From the NCBI GenBank assembly GCA_036267135.1, contig DATAWQ010000132.1, positions 62,001 through 126,000 of the forward strand: a stretch of DNA of 64,000 nt, in the 5' to 3' direction. This document shows positions 7,535 through 17,092 of this stretch, piece by piece (within the stretch, counting starts at the first letter, position 1; each line of letters begins with the position of its first letter). The position numbers and the translations under genes are program-made. This DNA comes from PALSA-505 sp036267135. Lineage in GTDB: Bacteria > Actinomycetota > Actinomycetes > Streptosporangiales > Streptosporangiaceae. The notes below the pieces were generated by a model. That model was not told the origin of the DNA and searched no databases. It was given only the letters and a program-made list of their open reading frames with translations.

Positions 7535-8231
7535 CGTCTCAGCCGAGAGCGTGCTCGCCGCGTTCAAGATTGTCGTGGCCGGCGGGTTCGGGGCCGGCAA
7601 GACCACGCTCGTCGGCGCGGTGAGCGAGGTGCGGCCACTGCACACCGAGGAAGCGCTCAGCCGCGCGGGCATCGGGGTGGACGACCCGATCGCGGGCAAG
7701 ACGACCACGACCGTGGCCATGGACTTCGGCCGGATCACCATCAACGACCACCTGGTGCTGTACCTGTTCGGCACGCCGGGCCAGGAGCGCTTCTGGTTCA
7801 TGTGGGACGAGCTGTCCTACGGAGCGATCGGGGCCGTGATACTCGCCGACACCCGCAGCCTGAGTGACTGCTTTGCATCCGTCGACTATTTCGAGAAGTG
7901 CCAGCTGCCGTTCGTCGTCGCCATCAACGCCTTCGACGACTCGCCCCGCTACGACCCCGCGGATGTGCGCATCGCGCTCGACCTCGGTCCGGCTGTCCCG
8001 ATCATGTTCTGCGATGCTCGCCACTCGGGGTCGGTCAAAGAGGTACTGATCACGCTGGTCGAGCACGTCCTGGCCACCAGCCCCGCCACCCCAGATCCGG
8101 TCGTCTCGCCCGGCCCGCCCCCCGCTGACCCACCACCCGAGGACCCGCCGCGCCTGGGCGCCGCCGGGTTCTTCGGCGCGCCCACAGTGCCCACCGCCGA
8201 GGAACGCTGGCCCGCGGGCCGTCCCGCCTAA
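7515..8231 (+). CDS. cvnD: Conservon small GTPase CvnD
   Basis: 238 residues. P-loop GFGAGKTT at residues 24-31, switch region with TTTVAMDFGRI, G3 motif LFGTPGQERF, and a G4-like VAINAFDD in place of the canonical NKxD. These are the marks of the MglA/Rag-like 'ATP/GTP-binding' CvnD family. After residue ~195 there is a Pro-rich extension (about 40 residues) not needed for the fold. It is the last gene of the conservon and ends at 8231, where ACCGGTCGACCGGT, a perfect 14-base palindrome (8231-8244), overlaps the stop and separates it from the convergent TPR gene. Confidence 0.94.
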   Translation: MVSVHSDVSAESVLAAFKIVVAGGFGAGKTTLVGAVSEVRPLHTEEALSRAGIGVDDPIAGKTTTTVAMDFGRITINDHLVLYLFGTPGQERFWFMWDELSYGAIGAVILADTRSLSDCFASVDYFEKCQLPFVVAINAFDDSPRYDPADVRIALDLGPAVPIMFCDARHSGSVKEVLITLVEHVLATSPATPDPVVSPGPPPADPPPEDPPRLGAAGFFGAPTVPTAEERWPAGRPA

Positions 8232-8245
8232 CCGGTCGACCGGTG

Positions 8246-10513
8246 TCACTCTCCGGCGATGCTCCGCAGGCTCTCCCGCGCCGCCTGGGTCAGCGGATCA
8301 CCGGGGGGCAGAACCTGCGCGCAGCGATCGGCAGTGTCACGCAGCAGGCTCTTCGCGTCGGCTAGCCGGCCCACCGAGCAGTAGGTGTTGGCCAGGCTGA
8401 CCCGCCGCGCCAGCGTGTCCGGGTGGTCGATCCCGAGCAGCCGCTCGGAGTCGTCCCCGGCCTGCTGGAACAGCGGCAGCGCGGCGGCCATCCGGCCGAC
8501 CTCGTAGTAGGCGGAGGCGAGGTGGCTGCGGGCCGCTATCGAGTCGGGATGGTCCGGGCCCGCCGTGTGCTCGCGGTCGGCCACCGCCCGCTTGTGCTCG
8601 GCCACGGCCGCCTTGAACTGACCGCCGGCGAGGCAGGCCCCGGCCAGCTTCTGCCTGGTGGTGATCGTGTCGGGATGCCGGGAGCCCTGGATCCGGTCGC
8701 GGTCGGCCAGGATGCGCTGGTAGGACACGATCGCCTCATCGAGCCGCTCGGCCGCCTGGCACGCGGCCGCGAGTTCGTCCCGCGCGCCGAGCGTGCTGGG
8801 GTCGTCGTCTCCGTGGGCGCGCTCGCATGCGGCGGTGGCGTCGGCCAGGATCGCCACCGCATCGACGGACTGGCCGCTGGCGGTCAGAGCCCGGCCGAGA
8901 TCGATCTGGATGGCGATGACGTCGCGATGATCAGGTCCGTGGGCCCGGGAAGCTCCGGTCAGGGCCTGCCGCAGCGACACCGCGGCCTCGGCGGGCCGTC
9001 CCGCCGCCAGGTGCGCGGCGGCGAGCCGCCGGTTCGCCAGCAGCACGTCCGGATGGCCGGGCCCGAGCATCCGTTCGCCGGTAACGGCCAGTTCTTCCCA
9101 CGCGGCGGCGGCCGGGCCGGTCAGCCGCGCCCCGTCCAGGCTGTGCCCGGCCCGCAACAGCAGCGGATGGCAGCCGTCAAGCCACAGGCTGTCGCCCGCG
9201 GCCCGCTGCACGCTGGCCGCGCAGGACCACAGGTCCGCGGGCAGCCAGGGCGCCGGTTCGCCGGACGGCCAGACCTCGTGCAGCGCGGCCGCGGCCACCT
9301 GTATGGCCCGGTCGAGCGTCGCCTCGGGCACGACCGCCCGCACCGCCGCCTGGACCAGCTTGCTGATCCGGACGGCCCGGGATCGGCCGTCGTCCACGGT
9401 GATCAGGCCCGCCCGCTCCAGGCTGAGCACGTCCGCCCACACTCGCTGCGGATCCGCCGGCTGAACGCCGCACTCGGTGGCCAGGTAGTCACCGATGGCC
9501 TGGGTGGTGAAGACGCCGCCGGGGATCTCGTGCCCGTCCAGCACCGAGCACAGCATCAGCAGGAACTGGGCGGTGACCGGTGAAAGCTGATCGGCCACGT
9601 CGACGCTGAGCGTCCAGGTGACGGCGGCGGGCGGCATCCGGGCCCCGGCCCGGCCGGCCAGCTCGTCCCGGCGGACCGTGAACTCACGCAGGTAGTCCCG
9701 GCAGGACTGCGCCGAGCCCGCGATGACCGCGCAGGCCTGGGCCACGGCCAGCGGCTCACAGTCCAGCGCCTCGACGAGGTCCACCCCGCCGTGGCGCTGG
9801 TCCGGGTCGGAGGCGAGCCGGCCCGTCACATAGTTCAGGGCCTCACGGGGGTTCAGCGCCCCGACCGGGACAGCCTGGATCTGGCGCGCTCCCGGCCAGG
9901 CGCCCGTGACCACCGCCGGATCGTCGGCAGTGATCAGGATCGTGCCCGAAGGCCCCTCCGGCCAGAGCCCGTCCAGGACCGCCGCGTCGGTCAGATCGTC
10001 GAATACCACCAACCACCGCCGACCGGTCTCGCGCAGCCAGCGCACGAACCTGATGGCCGCCGCCGTGCCGTCGCCGGCGGGCGGAGCACCCAGCGCCGCC
10101 GCCGAGGCCCGCAGGTAACCGGCCAGCACCGAGGGCCGTGAGCTGGCCGTGATCCAGATCAGCAGGTCGATGCCGCCGGACCGCCACATCTTCTCCGCCG
10201 CGGACACGGCGAGCTGCGTCTTCCCGCTCGACCCGTGCCAGTCGCGCCGCCCGACAACCCCGGTCCCGACGACCCCGGCCCCGCCAGCCCCGGCATCGTC
10301 CGCGCCGGGCCCGCCCGCTCCAGCCTCGGGGACCAGGGGCACCGTCGTCTCCGGCACCAGCGCCACCGCGGCCCCCGGAACCAGGGCGGTCCCAAGGTCA
10401 GGCACTGACTCAGGCCGCGCGCTGAACCCGTCGGCCAGCGGGGGCACCGGGCCGGAACGGACCGGCCATGACACCCGCCCGCCCGTCGGCCTCGCTTGCA
10501 CCTGGCTATGCAT
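8246..10513 (-). CDS. NB-ARC/TPR STAND-type NTPase
   Basis: 755 residues. A low-complexity Pro/Ala/Val-rich leader (1-88) is followed by a STAND/NB-ARC ATPase: P-loop DWHGSSGKTQ (91-100), Walker B LVVFDDL, and the ILITADD and EPLAVAQACAVIAG segments. A winged-helix-like region comes next, and then from ~residue 480 at least six kinesin-light-chain-type TPRs in which GPDHPDxxxAR...LA recurs every ~42 residues. Such proteins are signalling or scaffold ATPases in actinomycetes and no fixed pathway is known. The gene is divergent from the SARP regulator at 10671, which has a related NB-ARC/TPR layout, with 157 bases between them. The leader may not be translated as drawn; a later start is possible. 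Confidence 0.82.
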   Translation of the reverse strand: MHSQVQARPTGGRVSWPVRSGPVPPLADGFSARPESVPDLGTALVPGAAVALVPETTVPLVPEAGAGGPGADDAGAGGAGVVGTGVVGRRDWHGSSGKTQLAVSAAEKMWRSGGIDLLIWITASSRPSVLAGYLRASAAALGAPPAGDGTAAAIRFVRWLRETGRRWLVVFDDLTDAAVLDGLWPEGPSGTILITADDPAVVTGAWPGARQIQAVPVGALNPREALNYVTGRLASDPDQRHGGVDLVEALDCEPLAVAQACAVIAGSAQSCRDYLREFTVRRDELAGRAGARMPPAAVTWTLSVDVADQLSPVTAQFLLMLCSVLDGHEIPGGVFTTQAIGDYLATECGVQPADPQRVWADVLSLERAGLITVDDGRSRAVRISKLVQAAVRAVVPEATLDRAIQVAAAALHEVWPSGEPAPWLPADLWSCAASVQRAAGDSLWLDGCHPLLLRAGHSLDGARLTGPAAAAWEELAVTGERMLGPGHPDVLLANRRLAAAHLAAGRPAEAAVSLRQALTGASRAHGPDHRDVIAIQIDLGRALTASGQSVDAVAILADATAACERAHGDDDPSTLGARDELAAACQAAERLDEAIVSYQRILADRDRIQGSRHPDTITTRQKLAGACLAGGQFKAAVAEHKRAVADREHTAGPDHPDSIAARSHLASAYYEVGRMAAALPLFQQAGDDSERLLGIDHPDTLARRVSLANTYCSVGRLADAKSLLRDTADRCAQVLPPGDPLTQAARESLRSIAGE

Positions 10514-10670
10514 TGATCGCTATCCGTAACCGTTCGTTGTCGCCACGAACCCTCAACTCAGGCCAGGCCTAACCCTACGGCGCGCAAGGCTTCGCGTCGG
10601 CTCAGCCGGTGAAGCCCAGTAGCCTGGGGCGGGTCGAACCGGCTGCCGAGTCACTGGGGGGTTGCCGCTC

Positions 10671-13499
10671 GTGCTCGCAGAGGTGGAATTCGCCCTGCTG
10701 GGGCCGCTGGAGGTGCGCCGGGGCGGCGTCGAGCTTCCGGTCTCCCCGGGGCGGCAGCGTGCTCTGCTGGCGACGCTCTGCCTGAACGGTGGCCATGTCG
10801 TCGCGGTGGATGAGCTGATCCAAGTTCTGTGGGGCGAAGAACCGCCACCGTCGGTCCGGGTCAGCCTGCAGATCCACGTGAAACGGCTGCGCACCGCACT
10901 CGGCGACACCGATCGCCGGCTGATCGCCACCCACCGGCGGGGGTACCTGATCAACGTCGAGCCCGGTGCGCTGGACGTGACCAGGTTCGAGCAGAAGCTG
11001 GCCGCCGCGCGGGCCGCCGCCGGGGACCGCTCGTGGGCCACCGTGTCGCAGTGGGCCTGCGCCGCGCTGGCGCTCTGGCGGGGAGAGCCGCTCGTCGACA
11101 CGGGTTCGCAGGTGCTGGTCAGCCGGGAGGCGCCGCGGCTAGCGGAGCTGCGCCGGCAAGCGATGGAGCTGAGCCAGGAAGCGGACCGGCGGCTCGCGGC
11201 CGGGTCCGGGGCGCCAGAGTCCGGCCGGGTGATCCCGCGGGAACTGCCGGGGACGGCGGCGCATTTCACCGGCCGGGCCGGCGAACTGGCCACGCTGACC
11301 AAGCTGGCCGCGCCCGGCGGCGGACCGGCGGCGGGGACGATGGTGATCTCGGCCATCGGCGGCTCGGCCGGGGTCGGCAAGACCACGCTGGCCGTGTGCT
11401 GGGCGCACCAGGCCGCCGGGCGGTTCCCCGACGGCCAGCTCTACGTGAACCTGCGCGGTTACGACCCCGACCAGCCGATGCCGCCCGCCGACGCGCTGGC
11501 CCAGTTCCTGCGGGCGCTGGGGGTGCCCGGGCCGGACATCCCGGCGGAAGCCGGCGAACGGGCGGCCAGGTACCGCAGCCTGCTGGCCGGACGGCGGATG
11601 CTGGTGCTGCTGGACAACGCCAGCTCGGAGGAACAGGTCAGGCCGCTGCTGCCCGGCACCGCCAGCTGCCTGGTCCTGGTGACCAGCCGGGACTCGCTGG
11701 CCGGGCTGGTGGCCAGGGAAGGCGGTAGCAGGCTGGATCTGGATCTGCTGCCCGCCGCGGACGCGAACGCACTGCTCACCACGCTGATCGGCGACCGTGC
11801 GGCCGCCGACCCCGAGGCCACCGCGCGGCTGGTCGAGAGCTGTGCCCGGCTGCCGCTGGCGCTCCGGGTGGCCGCCGAGCTGGCCGCCGCGCGGCCCGGC
11901 GCCACGCTGGCCAGCCTGGCCGTGGAGCTGGCCGACGAACAGCGGCGGCTAGACCTGCTGGACGCCGGCGGCGACCCGCGTACCGCGGTGCGGGCGGTGT
12001 TCTCCTGGTCCTACCGCCACCTGGACCACGATGCCGCCAGGATGTTCCGGCTGCTCGGCCTGAACCCCGGGCCCGACTTCGACGGTTACGCCGCCGCCGC
12101 GCTCGCCGGGACGACCTTGGCGCGGGCCGGCGATCTGATCACCCGACTGGCCCGCACGCACCTGGTCCAGCCCGCCGGGCCGGGCCGGTACGTCCAGCAC
12201 GACCTGCTGCGGGCCTACGCCCGTGAGCTGGCCACCGGCGAGGATGGCCTGGACGCGGGCCGGGCGGCCCTGACCCGGCTGTTCGACCACTACCTGGGCA
12301 CCACGGCCGCGGCCATGAACACCCTGTACCCCGGCGAGCACCGCCGCCGGCCACCCGTCCCGCCGGCGGCCACGCCCGGCCCGCCGGTGGGCAGCGAGTC
12401 CGAGGCCAGGACCTGGCTGGACGGGCACCGGGCCACGCTGGTCACCGTCGTCGGGCACACCGCCGGACACGGCTGGCCCGGCCACGCCACCCGGCTCGCC
12501 AGAACCCTGCACAGCGATCTGGAGTATCGCGGCCACTTCCTCGAGGCGATCAGCGTTCACAGTCACGCTCGCCGTGCCGCCCTGCAGGCCGGCGACCAGG
12601 ACGCCGAAGCCGATGCGTTGTGGGCGCTGTCCGGCATCGCCCTGCTGCAGGGGCGTTACCGGGAGGCCACGGATGCCGCGCAGCAAGCGCTGGCCCGCTA
12701 CCGCGAGACCGGTGACCGGAACGGCGCCGCGCTCGTGCTCCACAACCTGGGCATCATCGCCTTCACCCAGGGCCGGTACCCCGAGGCGACCGGCCATCTG
12801 CGGCAGGCCATGGAGATGCACGCCGAAAGCGGCGACCTCGACTCGGCGGCGGGTGCGCTGAACGACCTGGGCGGCGTCGAACTGCGATTGGGCCGCTTCG
12901 AGGAAGCCACGGATCACCTGCAGCGCTCCCTGAGCTTGTTCCGCGCGACCGGTAACCGCCTCTGCGAGGCCTATCCGCTGATGTCCCTCGGTGCGACCAA
13001 GCTGCAGCGGGGGCGCTACCAGGAGGCCAGCGCCGACCTCCAGCAGGCCCTGGCGTTGAGCCAGGCCGCCGGGGATCGCATTGGTGAGGCCTCGGCGAAA
13101 ATCCAGCTGGCTCGCGTCGACCTGCGCACGGGTCGCCACCAGCAGGCCGGCGACCGGATCCGGTCGGCGATGACCGTCTACCGCGAGGTGGGCGAGCAGT
13201 CCGCGGAGGCGGAGTCGCTGAACTTGCTCGGTGAACTCGGCCTGGCCACCGGTGCGATCGCCGAGGCGCAGCATCAGTACGCTGCCGCGCTGACGCTGGC
13301 CAGCAGTCTGGGCGAACGGTACGAACAGGCCCGCGCGCTGGCCGGGCTCGGGCACGTCAGCCAGGCCCTCGGCGATCCCGCCCGCGCCCGCGAGCACTGG
13401 CAGGACGCGCTTTCCCGCTACGGCGCGCTCGGCACCCCGGAGGCCGAGGAACTCCGCGCCAAGCTAGCCAGCCAGGACCGCGGCACCCGCACCCGCTAG
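10671..13499 (+). CDS. AfsR/SARP-family regulator with NB-ARC and TPR domains
   Basis: About 942 residues. An OmpR-type winged helix (residues ~5-95: LLGPLEVRRGG..., QRALLATLCLNGG, LIQVLWGEEPPPSVRVSLQIHVKRLRTAL, RRGYLI) is followed by the beginning of the bacterial transcriptional activation domain. That domain stops near residue 175 and lacks its usual second half, running straight into an NB-ARC domain with P-loop GGSAGVGKTT (~230-239) and LVLLDNA. About nine TPRs fill the C terminus. AfsR-like proteins activate secondary-metabolism or developmental genes and bind ATP. GTG at 10671 is preferred because GGGGGG (10656-10661) lies 9 bases upstream; TTG at 10662 is an alternative. Confidence 0.87.
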   Translation: MLAEVEFALLGPLEVRRGGVELPVSPGRQRALLATLCLNGGHVVAVDELIQVLWGEEPPPSVRVSLQIHVKRLRTALGDTDRRLIATHRRGYLINVEPGALDVTRFEQKLAAARAAAGDRSWATVSQWACAALALWRGEPLVDTGSQVLVSREAPRLAELRRQAMELSQEADRRLAAGSGAPESGRVIPRELPGTAAHFTGRAGELATLTKLAAPGGGPAAGTMVISAIGGSAGVGKTTLAVCWAHQAAGRFPDGQLYVNLRGYDPDQPMPPADALAQFLRALGVPGPDIPAEAGERAARYRSLLAGRRMLVLLDNASSEEQVRPLLPGTASCLVLVTSRDSLAGLVAREGGSRLDLDLLPAADANALLTTLIGDRAAADPEATARLVESCARLPLALRVAAELAAARPGATLASLAVELADEQRRLDLLDAGGDPRTAVRAVFSWSYRHLDHDAARMFRLLGLNPGPDFDGYAAAALAGTTLARAGDLITRLARTHLVQPAGPGRYVQHDLLRAYARELATGEDGLDAGRAALTRLFDHYLGTTAAAMNTLYPGEHRRRPPVPPAATPGPPVGSESEARTWLDGHRATLVTVVGHTAGHGWPGHATRLARTLHSDLEYRGHFLEAISVHSHARRAALQAGDQDAEADALWALSGIALLQGRYREATDAAQQALARYRETGDRNGAALVLHNLGIIAFTQGRYPEATGHLRQAMEMHAESGDLDSAAGALNDLGGVELRLGRFEEATDHLQRSLSLFRATGNRLCEAYPLMSLGATKLQRGRYQEASADLQQALALSQAAGDRIGEASAKIQLARVDLRTGRHQQAGDRIRSAMTVYREVGEQSAEAESLNLLGELGLATGAIAEAQHQYAAALTLASSLGERYEQARALAGLGHVSQALGDPARAREHWQDALSRYGALGTPEAEELRAKLASQDRGTRTR

Positions 13500-13515
13500 C
13501 CGGGCCCCCGGCCTG

Positions 13516-15129
13516 CTACTGGCGGGCCCCCGGCCCCGCCAGGGCCCGCCCGGCCAGCCGGCGAGTCGACTCGCCGCCGGCCACCGCCACCTGGCCGTTC
13601 ACCAGCACCTCGGTCACGCCCACGGACAGCTGGTGCGGCCGCGCAAACGTGGCCAGGTCGGCCACCGCGGCCGGGTCGAACACCACCACGTCGGCGAACG
13701 AGCCGGCCCGCAGCACACCCCGGCCGTCCAGCCCGAGCGTGGCCGCGGGCAGCCCGCTCATCTTGTGCACGGCGTCGGCCAGGGTCAGCACGCCCTGGTC
13801 GCGCGCGTAGTGGCCGAGCACCCGGGCGAAGCTGCCGTAGGCCCGCGGGTGGGTCGGAGCCCGCAGGAACGCGCCCTCCGGCGCCATCGAGGCCCCGTCG
13901 GAGCTGACTCCCACCCAGGGCTGGCCGAGCGCGCTGCGCAGGTTGTCCTCCGACATCGACATGAACGCGCACTCCACCCGGGTCCGGTCGGTGGCCATCA
14001 GGTCCATCGCGGTGTCGAGCGGGTCGGTGCCGCGCTCGGCGGCCACGTCGGCGAGCGAGCGGCCCTGGTAGTGCTGGTAGTCAGGCCGGTCGAGCTGCAG
14101 CAACAGTATCTCCTCGGCGCCGCGCACGTCGGCCCACCGGCCCGCGGCCGCGAGTTCCTGCCGGATTTCCCGCCGCACCACCGGATCGGCCAGCCGGTCG
14201 AACAGCGCGCCCTGGCCGCCGTCGTGGTAGCGCTCGGGGATGATGATGTACAGCCCGGTGGCGCTGGCCGTGTACGGGTACACGTCGGCGGTCACCCGGT
14301 CCCCGGCCGCCCTGGCCGACTCGAGCAACGAGATCGCCCCGGCCATCTGATCCCAGTTGTCCCGGCCCGCCGCCTTCAGGTGGAACACCTCGCCGCGCAC
14401 CCCGGCGCCCCGGCAGATGGCCAGGAACTCAGCCGTGGCGTCGTGCAGCCGCGCCCCCTCGTCCCGCAGGTGCGAGGCGTAACAGCCGTCGTAGTCCGCG
14501 ACCGCCTGGCAGACGGCGGTGAGCTCCTCGGTGCTGGCGTAGCTGCCCGGCGCGTAGATCAGCGCGGACGCGATGCCGAGCGCGCCGTCGGCCATCTCCT
14601 CGGCCACCAGGCCGCACATCCGGTCCACCTCGGCCGGCTCAGCCGGCCGGTCGCCGTACCCGACCACGTTGGCCCGCAGGGTGCCGCCGCCGATGAACGA
14701 GCCCACGTTCTGGCTGGTGCCGCTCTTCTCCACGTGCCGCAGGTACTCCGACAGCCGGGTCCAGCGCACCTCCAGCGGGTCGATGCTCTCGGCCAGCTCG
14801 GCCCGCAGGGCCGGGGTGAGCGGCCCCATCGAGCTGCCCTCCCCGAAGATCTCCGTCGTCACGCCCTGGGTGAGCTCGCCCAGCGAGCGCGGGTCGCGCA
14901 GGATGCTCACGTTCGAGTGGCTGAGTATGTTGATGAAGCCCGGGGCCACCGCCCGCCGCGTCGCGTCGATGACCACCCGGGCCTGCGGAGCGCCGCCCGA
15001 CGTCCCGGACCCGGGCCGCCCGGGTCTCACCTCGGCCACCCGGTCACCCACGATGGCCACGTCGGCCCGCTCCGGCCCGCCGCCCAGGCCGTCGTACACG
15101 TCGCCGCCTGTGATCAAGATGTCAATCAT
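13516..15129 (-). CDS. Amidohydrolase of the N-acyl-D-amino-acid deacylase family
   Basis: 537 residues with an N-terminal beta-sandwich (MIDILITGGDVYDGLGG), a TIM barrel and a C-terminal return to the sandwich (GVLRAGSFADVVVFDP). Family blocks are visible: GVTTEIFGEGSSMGPL, DGALGIASALIYAPGSYAS, CYASHLRDEG, GEVFHLKAAG, VTADVYPYTAS and GVSSDGASMAPEG. The first metal motif is PGFINILSHSN rather than the HxH/HxD of classical D-aminoacylase. That N/S form is, as I recall, seen in a subgroup of the family, so it need not mean loss of activity. Substrate unknown; hydrolysis of an N-acyl-D-amino acid or a related amide is the family expectation. Its 3' end carries a 13-bp direct repeat, CGGGCCCCCGGCC, at 13501 and 13523. 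Confidence 0.85.
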   Translation of the reverse strand: MIDILITGGDVYDGLGGGPERADVAIVGDRVAEVRPGRPGSGTSGGAPQARVVIDATRRAVAPGFINILSHSNVSILRDPRSLGELTQGVTTEIFGEGSSMGPLTPALRAELAESIDPLEVRWTRLSEYLRHVEKSGTSQNVGSFIGGGTLRANVVGYGDRPAEPAEVDRMCGLVAEEMADGALGIASALIYAPGSYASTEELTAVCQAVADYDGCYASHLRDEGARLHDATAEFLAICRGAGVRGEVFHLKAAGRDNWDQMAGAISLLESARAAGDRVTADVYPYTASATGLYIIIPERYHDGGQGALFDRLADPVVRREIRQELAAAGRWADVRGAEEILLLQLDRPDYQHYQGRSLADVAAERGTDPLDTAMDLMATDRTRVECAFMSMSEDNLRSALGQPWVGVSSDGASMAPEGAFLRAPTHPRAYGSFARVLGHYARDQGVLTLADAVHKMSGLPAATLGLDGRGVLRAGSFADVVVFDPAAVADLATFARPHQLSVGVTEVLVNGQVAVAGGESTRRLAGRALAGPGARQ

Positions 15130-15185
15130 CAGCGTCCCCTCAGCCGGTTGTCGAAGGCATCCCGCAGGTTGGAGTGGGGTGGGAG

Positions 15186-16970
15186 TTACGAGGCCCAGCG
15201 CTTGATGGTGTCGATGCGGGCCCGGATCTGGTCGGCGGTGGCCTCGGGCAGCGGTGGGCCGCCGCAGGCCCGGCGCAGGTCGGTGTGGATCATGCCGTGC
15301 GGCTGGCCGGTGCGGTGGTGCCAGGCCCGGATCAGCCCGTTCAGTTCCTTGCGCAACGCGCCCAGCGCCTCCCTGGTCGTCACCGGGGCCACCTGAGCGG
15401 GCACCCGCCCGGCCACGCCCGGCCCGGCCACGCCCTGGTCAGGACCTGGGCCCTGGGCCGACTTGGCCGTCCTGGTCCGCTGCTTGACCTGGTCGGCCTG
15501 GCGCTTGCGCAGCAGCACCGCGACCTGCTCGGGCGCCAGCAGGCCGGGCAGCCCGAGGAAGTCGTCCTCCTCGGCCGAGGTGCCGAACTCGCCGCCGTCG
15601 TACAGCGCCCGGTCGAAGTGCGCCGAGGCCTCCAGCGGCTTGAAGGCCGGCTCGTCGAACGTGTCCGGGGTGTCCCGCTGGCGCTGAGCCTCGGCGAACT
15701 CCTGCTCCTCGGCGTCGTCGTCGCGGCCGGCCAGCACGTGGTCGCGCTCGGCCTCGAGCTCCGCGGCGAAGCCGAGCAGCACCGGGATCGACGGCAGGAA
15801 CACCGACGCCGTCTCGCCGCGCCGCCGGGCCCGGACGAACCGGCCGACCGCCTGCGCGAAGTACAGCGCGGTGCTCACGCTGGTCGCGTATACGCCGACG
15901 GCGAGCCTGGGGATGTCCACGCCTTCGGACACCATCCGGACCGCGACCATCCAGCGGTCCTGCGACGTCGCGAACGCCCCGATCTTCCGGCTGGCCGTGG
16001 GCTCGTCGGACAGCACCACCACCGGCCTGGTCCCGGTGACCCGGCGCAGCAGCGCCGCGTAGGCCCGCGCGGACTCGTGGTCGCTGGCGATGACCAGCCC
16101 GGCCGCGTCCGGCATGCCCCGGCGCACCTCGGTCAGCCGCCGGTCGGCCGCCTCGAGCACCCTGGCGATCCATTCCCCCTGGGGATCCAGCGCGGTCCGC
16201 CAGGCGTGGGCAAGCTGGTCGGGCAGCATTGGGGCGCCCAGCGTGCCGGTGATCTCGTCGCCGGCCCTGGTCTGCCAGCGCATCTCACCCGAGTAGGCCA
16301 GGAAGATCACCGGCCGGACCACGCCGTCGTCCAGCGCGGGCGCGTACCCGTACACGTAGTCCGACGAGCTGCGCTTGCCGCCGTCGGCGTCCTCGAGGTA
16401 GGTCACGAACGGGATCGGGTTCGCGTCGCTGCGGAACGGCGTGCCGGTCAGGCCGATCCGGCGGCGGGCCGGCTCGAACGCCTCCCTGACCGCCTCACCC
16501 CAGGACAGCGCGTCCCCGGCGTGGTGGATCTCATCGAAGATCACCAGCGTGCGGCGGTTCTCGGTGCGCTGCCGGTGCAGCGCCGGGTGCGCGGCCACCT
16601 GCGCGTAGGTCACCGCCACGCCGGTGAAGTCGGCCGAGGCCCGGCCCTGCGCGTTCTTGTAGGCCGGGTCCAGCGGGATGCCCATCTGGTGTGCGGCCAG
16701 TGACCACTGGTGCTTGAGGTGCTCGGTCGGCGTGACCACGGTGATCGTGGCCACCTCGCGGCGGGCCAGCAGTTCGACGGCCAGCGTCAGCGCGTACGTG
16801 GTCTTTCCGGCCCCTGGCGTGGCGACCAGCAGAAAATCCCGGCGGGGCAGCCGAAAATACTCCTGAAATGCTTCCTTCTGCCAGGTGCGCAGCGGCCCCA
16901 GCAGCTCCGGTCTGGCGCACGCCACCGGAGCCAGCGGGCCATCCTGCGTCGCGGTCATGGGAGCACTCAC
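15186..16970 (-). CDS. Superfamily 2 DEAD/DEAH-box helicase
   Basis: 594 residues starting at GTG. Helicase motifs run in order: Walker A VATPGAGKTT (49-58), motif Ia VVTPTEHLKHQW, motif II DEIHH (146-150), motif III LTGTPFR, then the second RecA-like domain with MVSEGVDIPRLAVGVYAT and motif VI QAVGRFVRARR. A charged C-terminal tail (about residues 440-594) is actinobacterium-like and has no recognisable nuclease motif. This architecture fits the XPB/type III-restriction-like helicases that are widely kept in actinomycetes, often with a DNA-repair assignment. There is no neighbouring methylase or nuclease, so a restriction or defence role is not supported. ATG at 16958 is a possible alternative start. 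Confidence 0.88.
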   Translation of the reverse strand: MSAPMTATQDGPLAPVACARPELLGPLRTWQKEAFQEYFRLPRRDFLLVATPGAGKTTYALTLAVELLARREVATITVVTPTEHLKHQWSLAAHQMGIPLDPAYKNAQGRASADFTGVAVTYAQVAAHPALHRQRTENRRTLVIFDEIHHAGDALSWGEAVREAFEPARRRIGLTGTPFRSDANPIPFVTYLEDADGGKRSSSDYVYGYAPALDDGVVRPVIFLAYSGEMRWQTRAGDEITGTLGAPMLPDQLAHAWRTALDPQGEWIARVLEAADRRLTEVRRGMPDAAGLVIASDHESARAYAALLRRVTGTRPVVVLSDEPTASRKIGAFATSQDRWMVAVRMVSEGVDIPRLAVGVYATSVSTALYFAQAVGRFVRARRRGETASVFLPSIPVLLGFAAELEAERDHVLAGRDDDAEEQEFAEAQRQRDTPDTFDEPAFKPLEASAHFDRALYDGGEFGTSAEEDDFLGLPGLLAPEQVAVLLRKRQADQVKQRTRTAKSAQGPGPDQGVAGPGVAGRVPAQVAPVTTREALGALRKELNGLIRAWHHRTGQPHGMIHTDLRRACGGPPLPEATADQIRARIDTIKRWAS

Positions 16971-17037
16971 AAGCCCGAGAGGCTACCAGCGCGGCTAGCC
17001 TGTTGACAGGAACAGCACGCCAGCACGCCAGCACGGC

Positions 17038-17072
17038 GCTCAATCACGGTGCTCAATCACGGTGCTCAATCA
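17038..17072 (+). repeat. 13-bp tandem repeat upstream of phaC
   Basis: GCTCAATCACGGT occurs at 17038-17050 and 17051-17063, with a partial third copy to 17072. Just before it is a second short repeat of CAGCACGC units (about 17014-17034). The repeats fill most of the 122-base divergent gap between the helicase and phaC and could bind a regulator or simply be slippage products. Confidence 0.7.
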
Positions 17073-17092
17073 TCTGGGAGCGGAGGCGGCCG

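Noticed and set aside
8231..8244. ACCGGTCGACCGGT palindrome as a regulatory operator
   Set aside because: It overlaps the cvnD stop between convergent genes, where no promoter is expected; at most a weak termination signal.
15186..16970. SF2 helicase as part of a restriction or defence system
   Set aside because: Adjacent genes are an amidohydrolase and a PHA synthase; there is no nuclease, methylase or other defence partner.
17003..17008. TTGACA as a -35 box for phaC
   Set aside because: No acceptable -10 hexamer occurs 16-19 bases downstream; the position is filled by short repeats.
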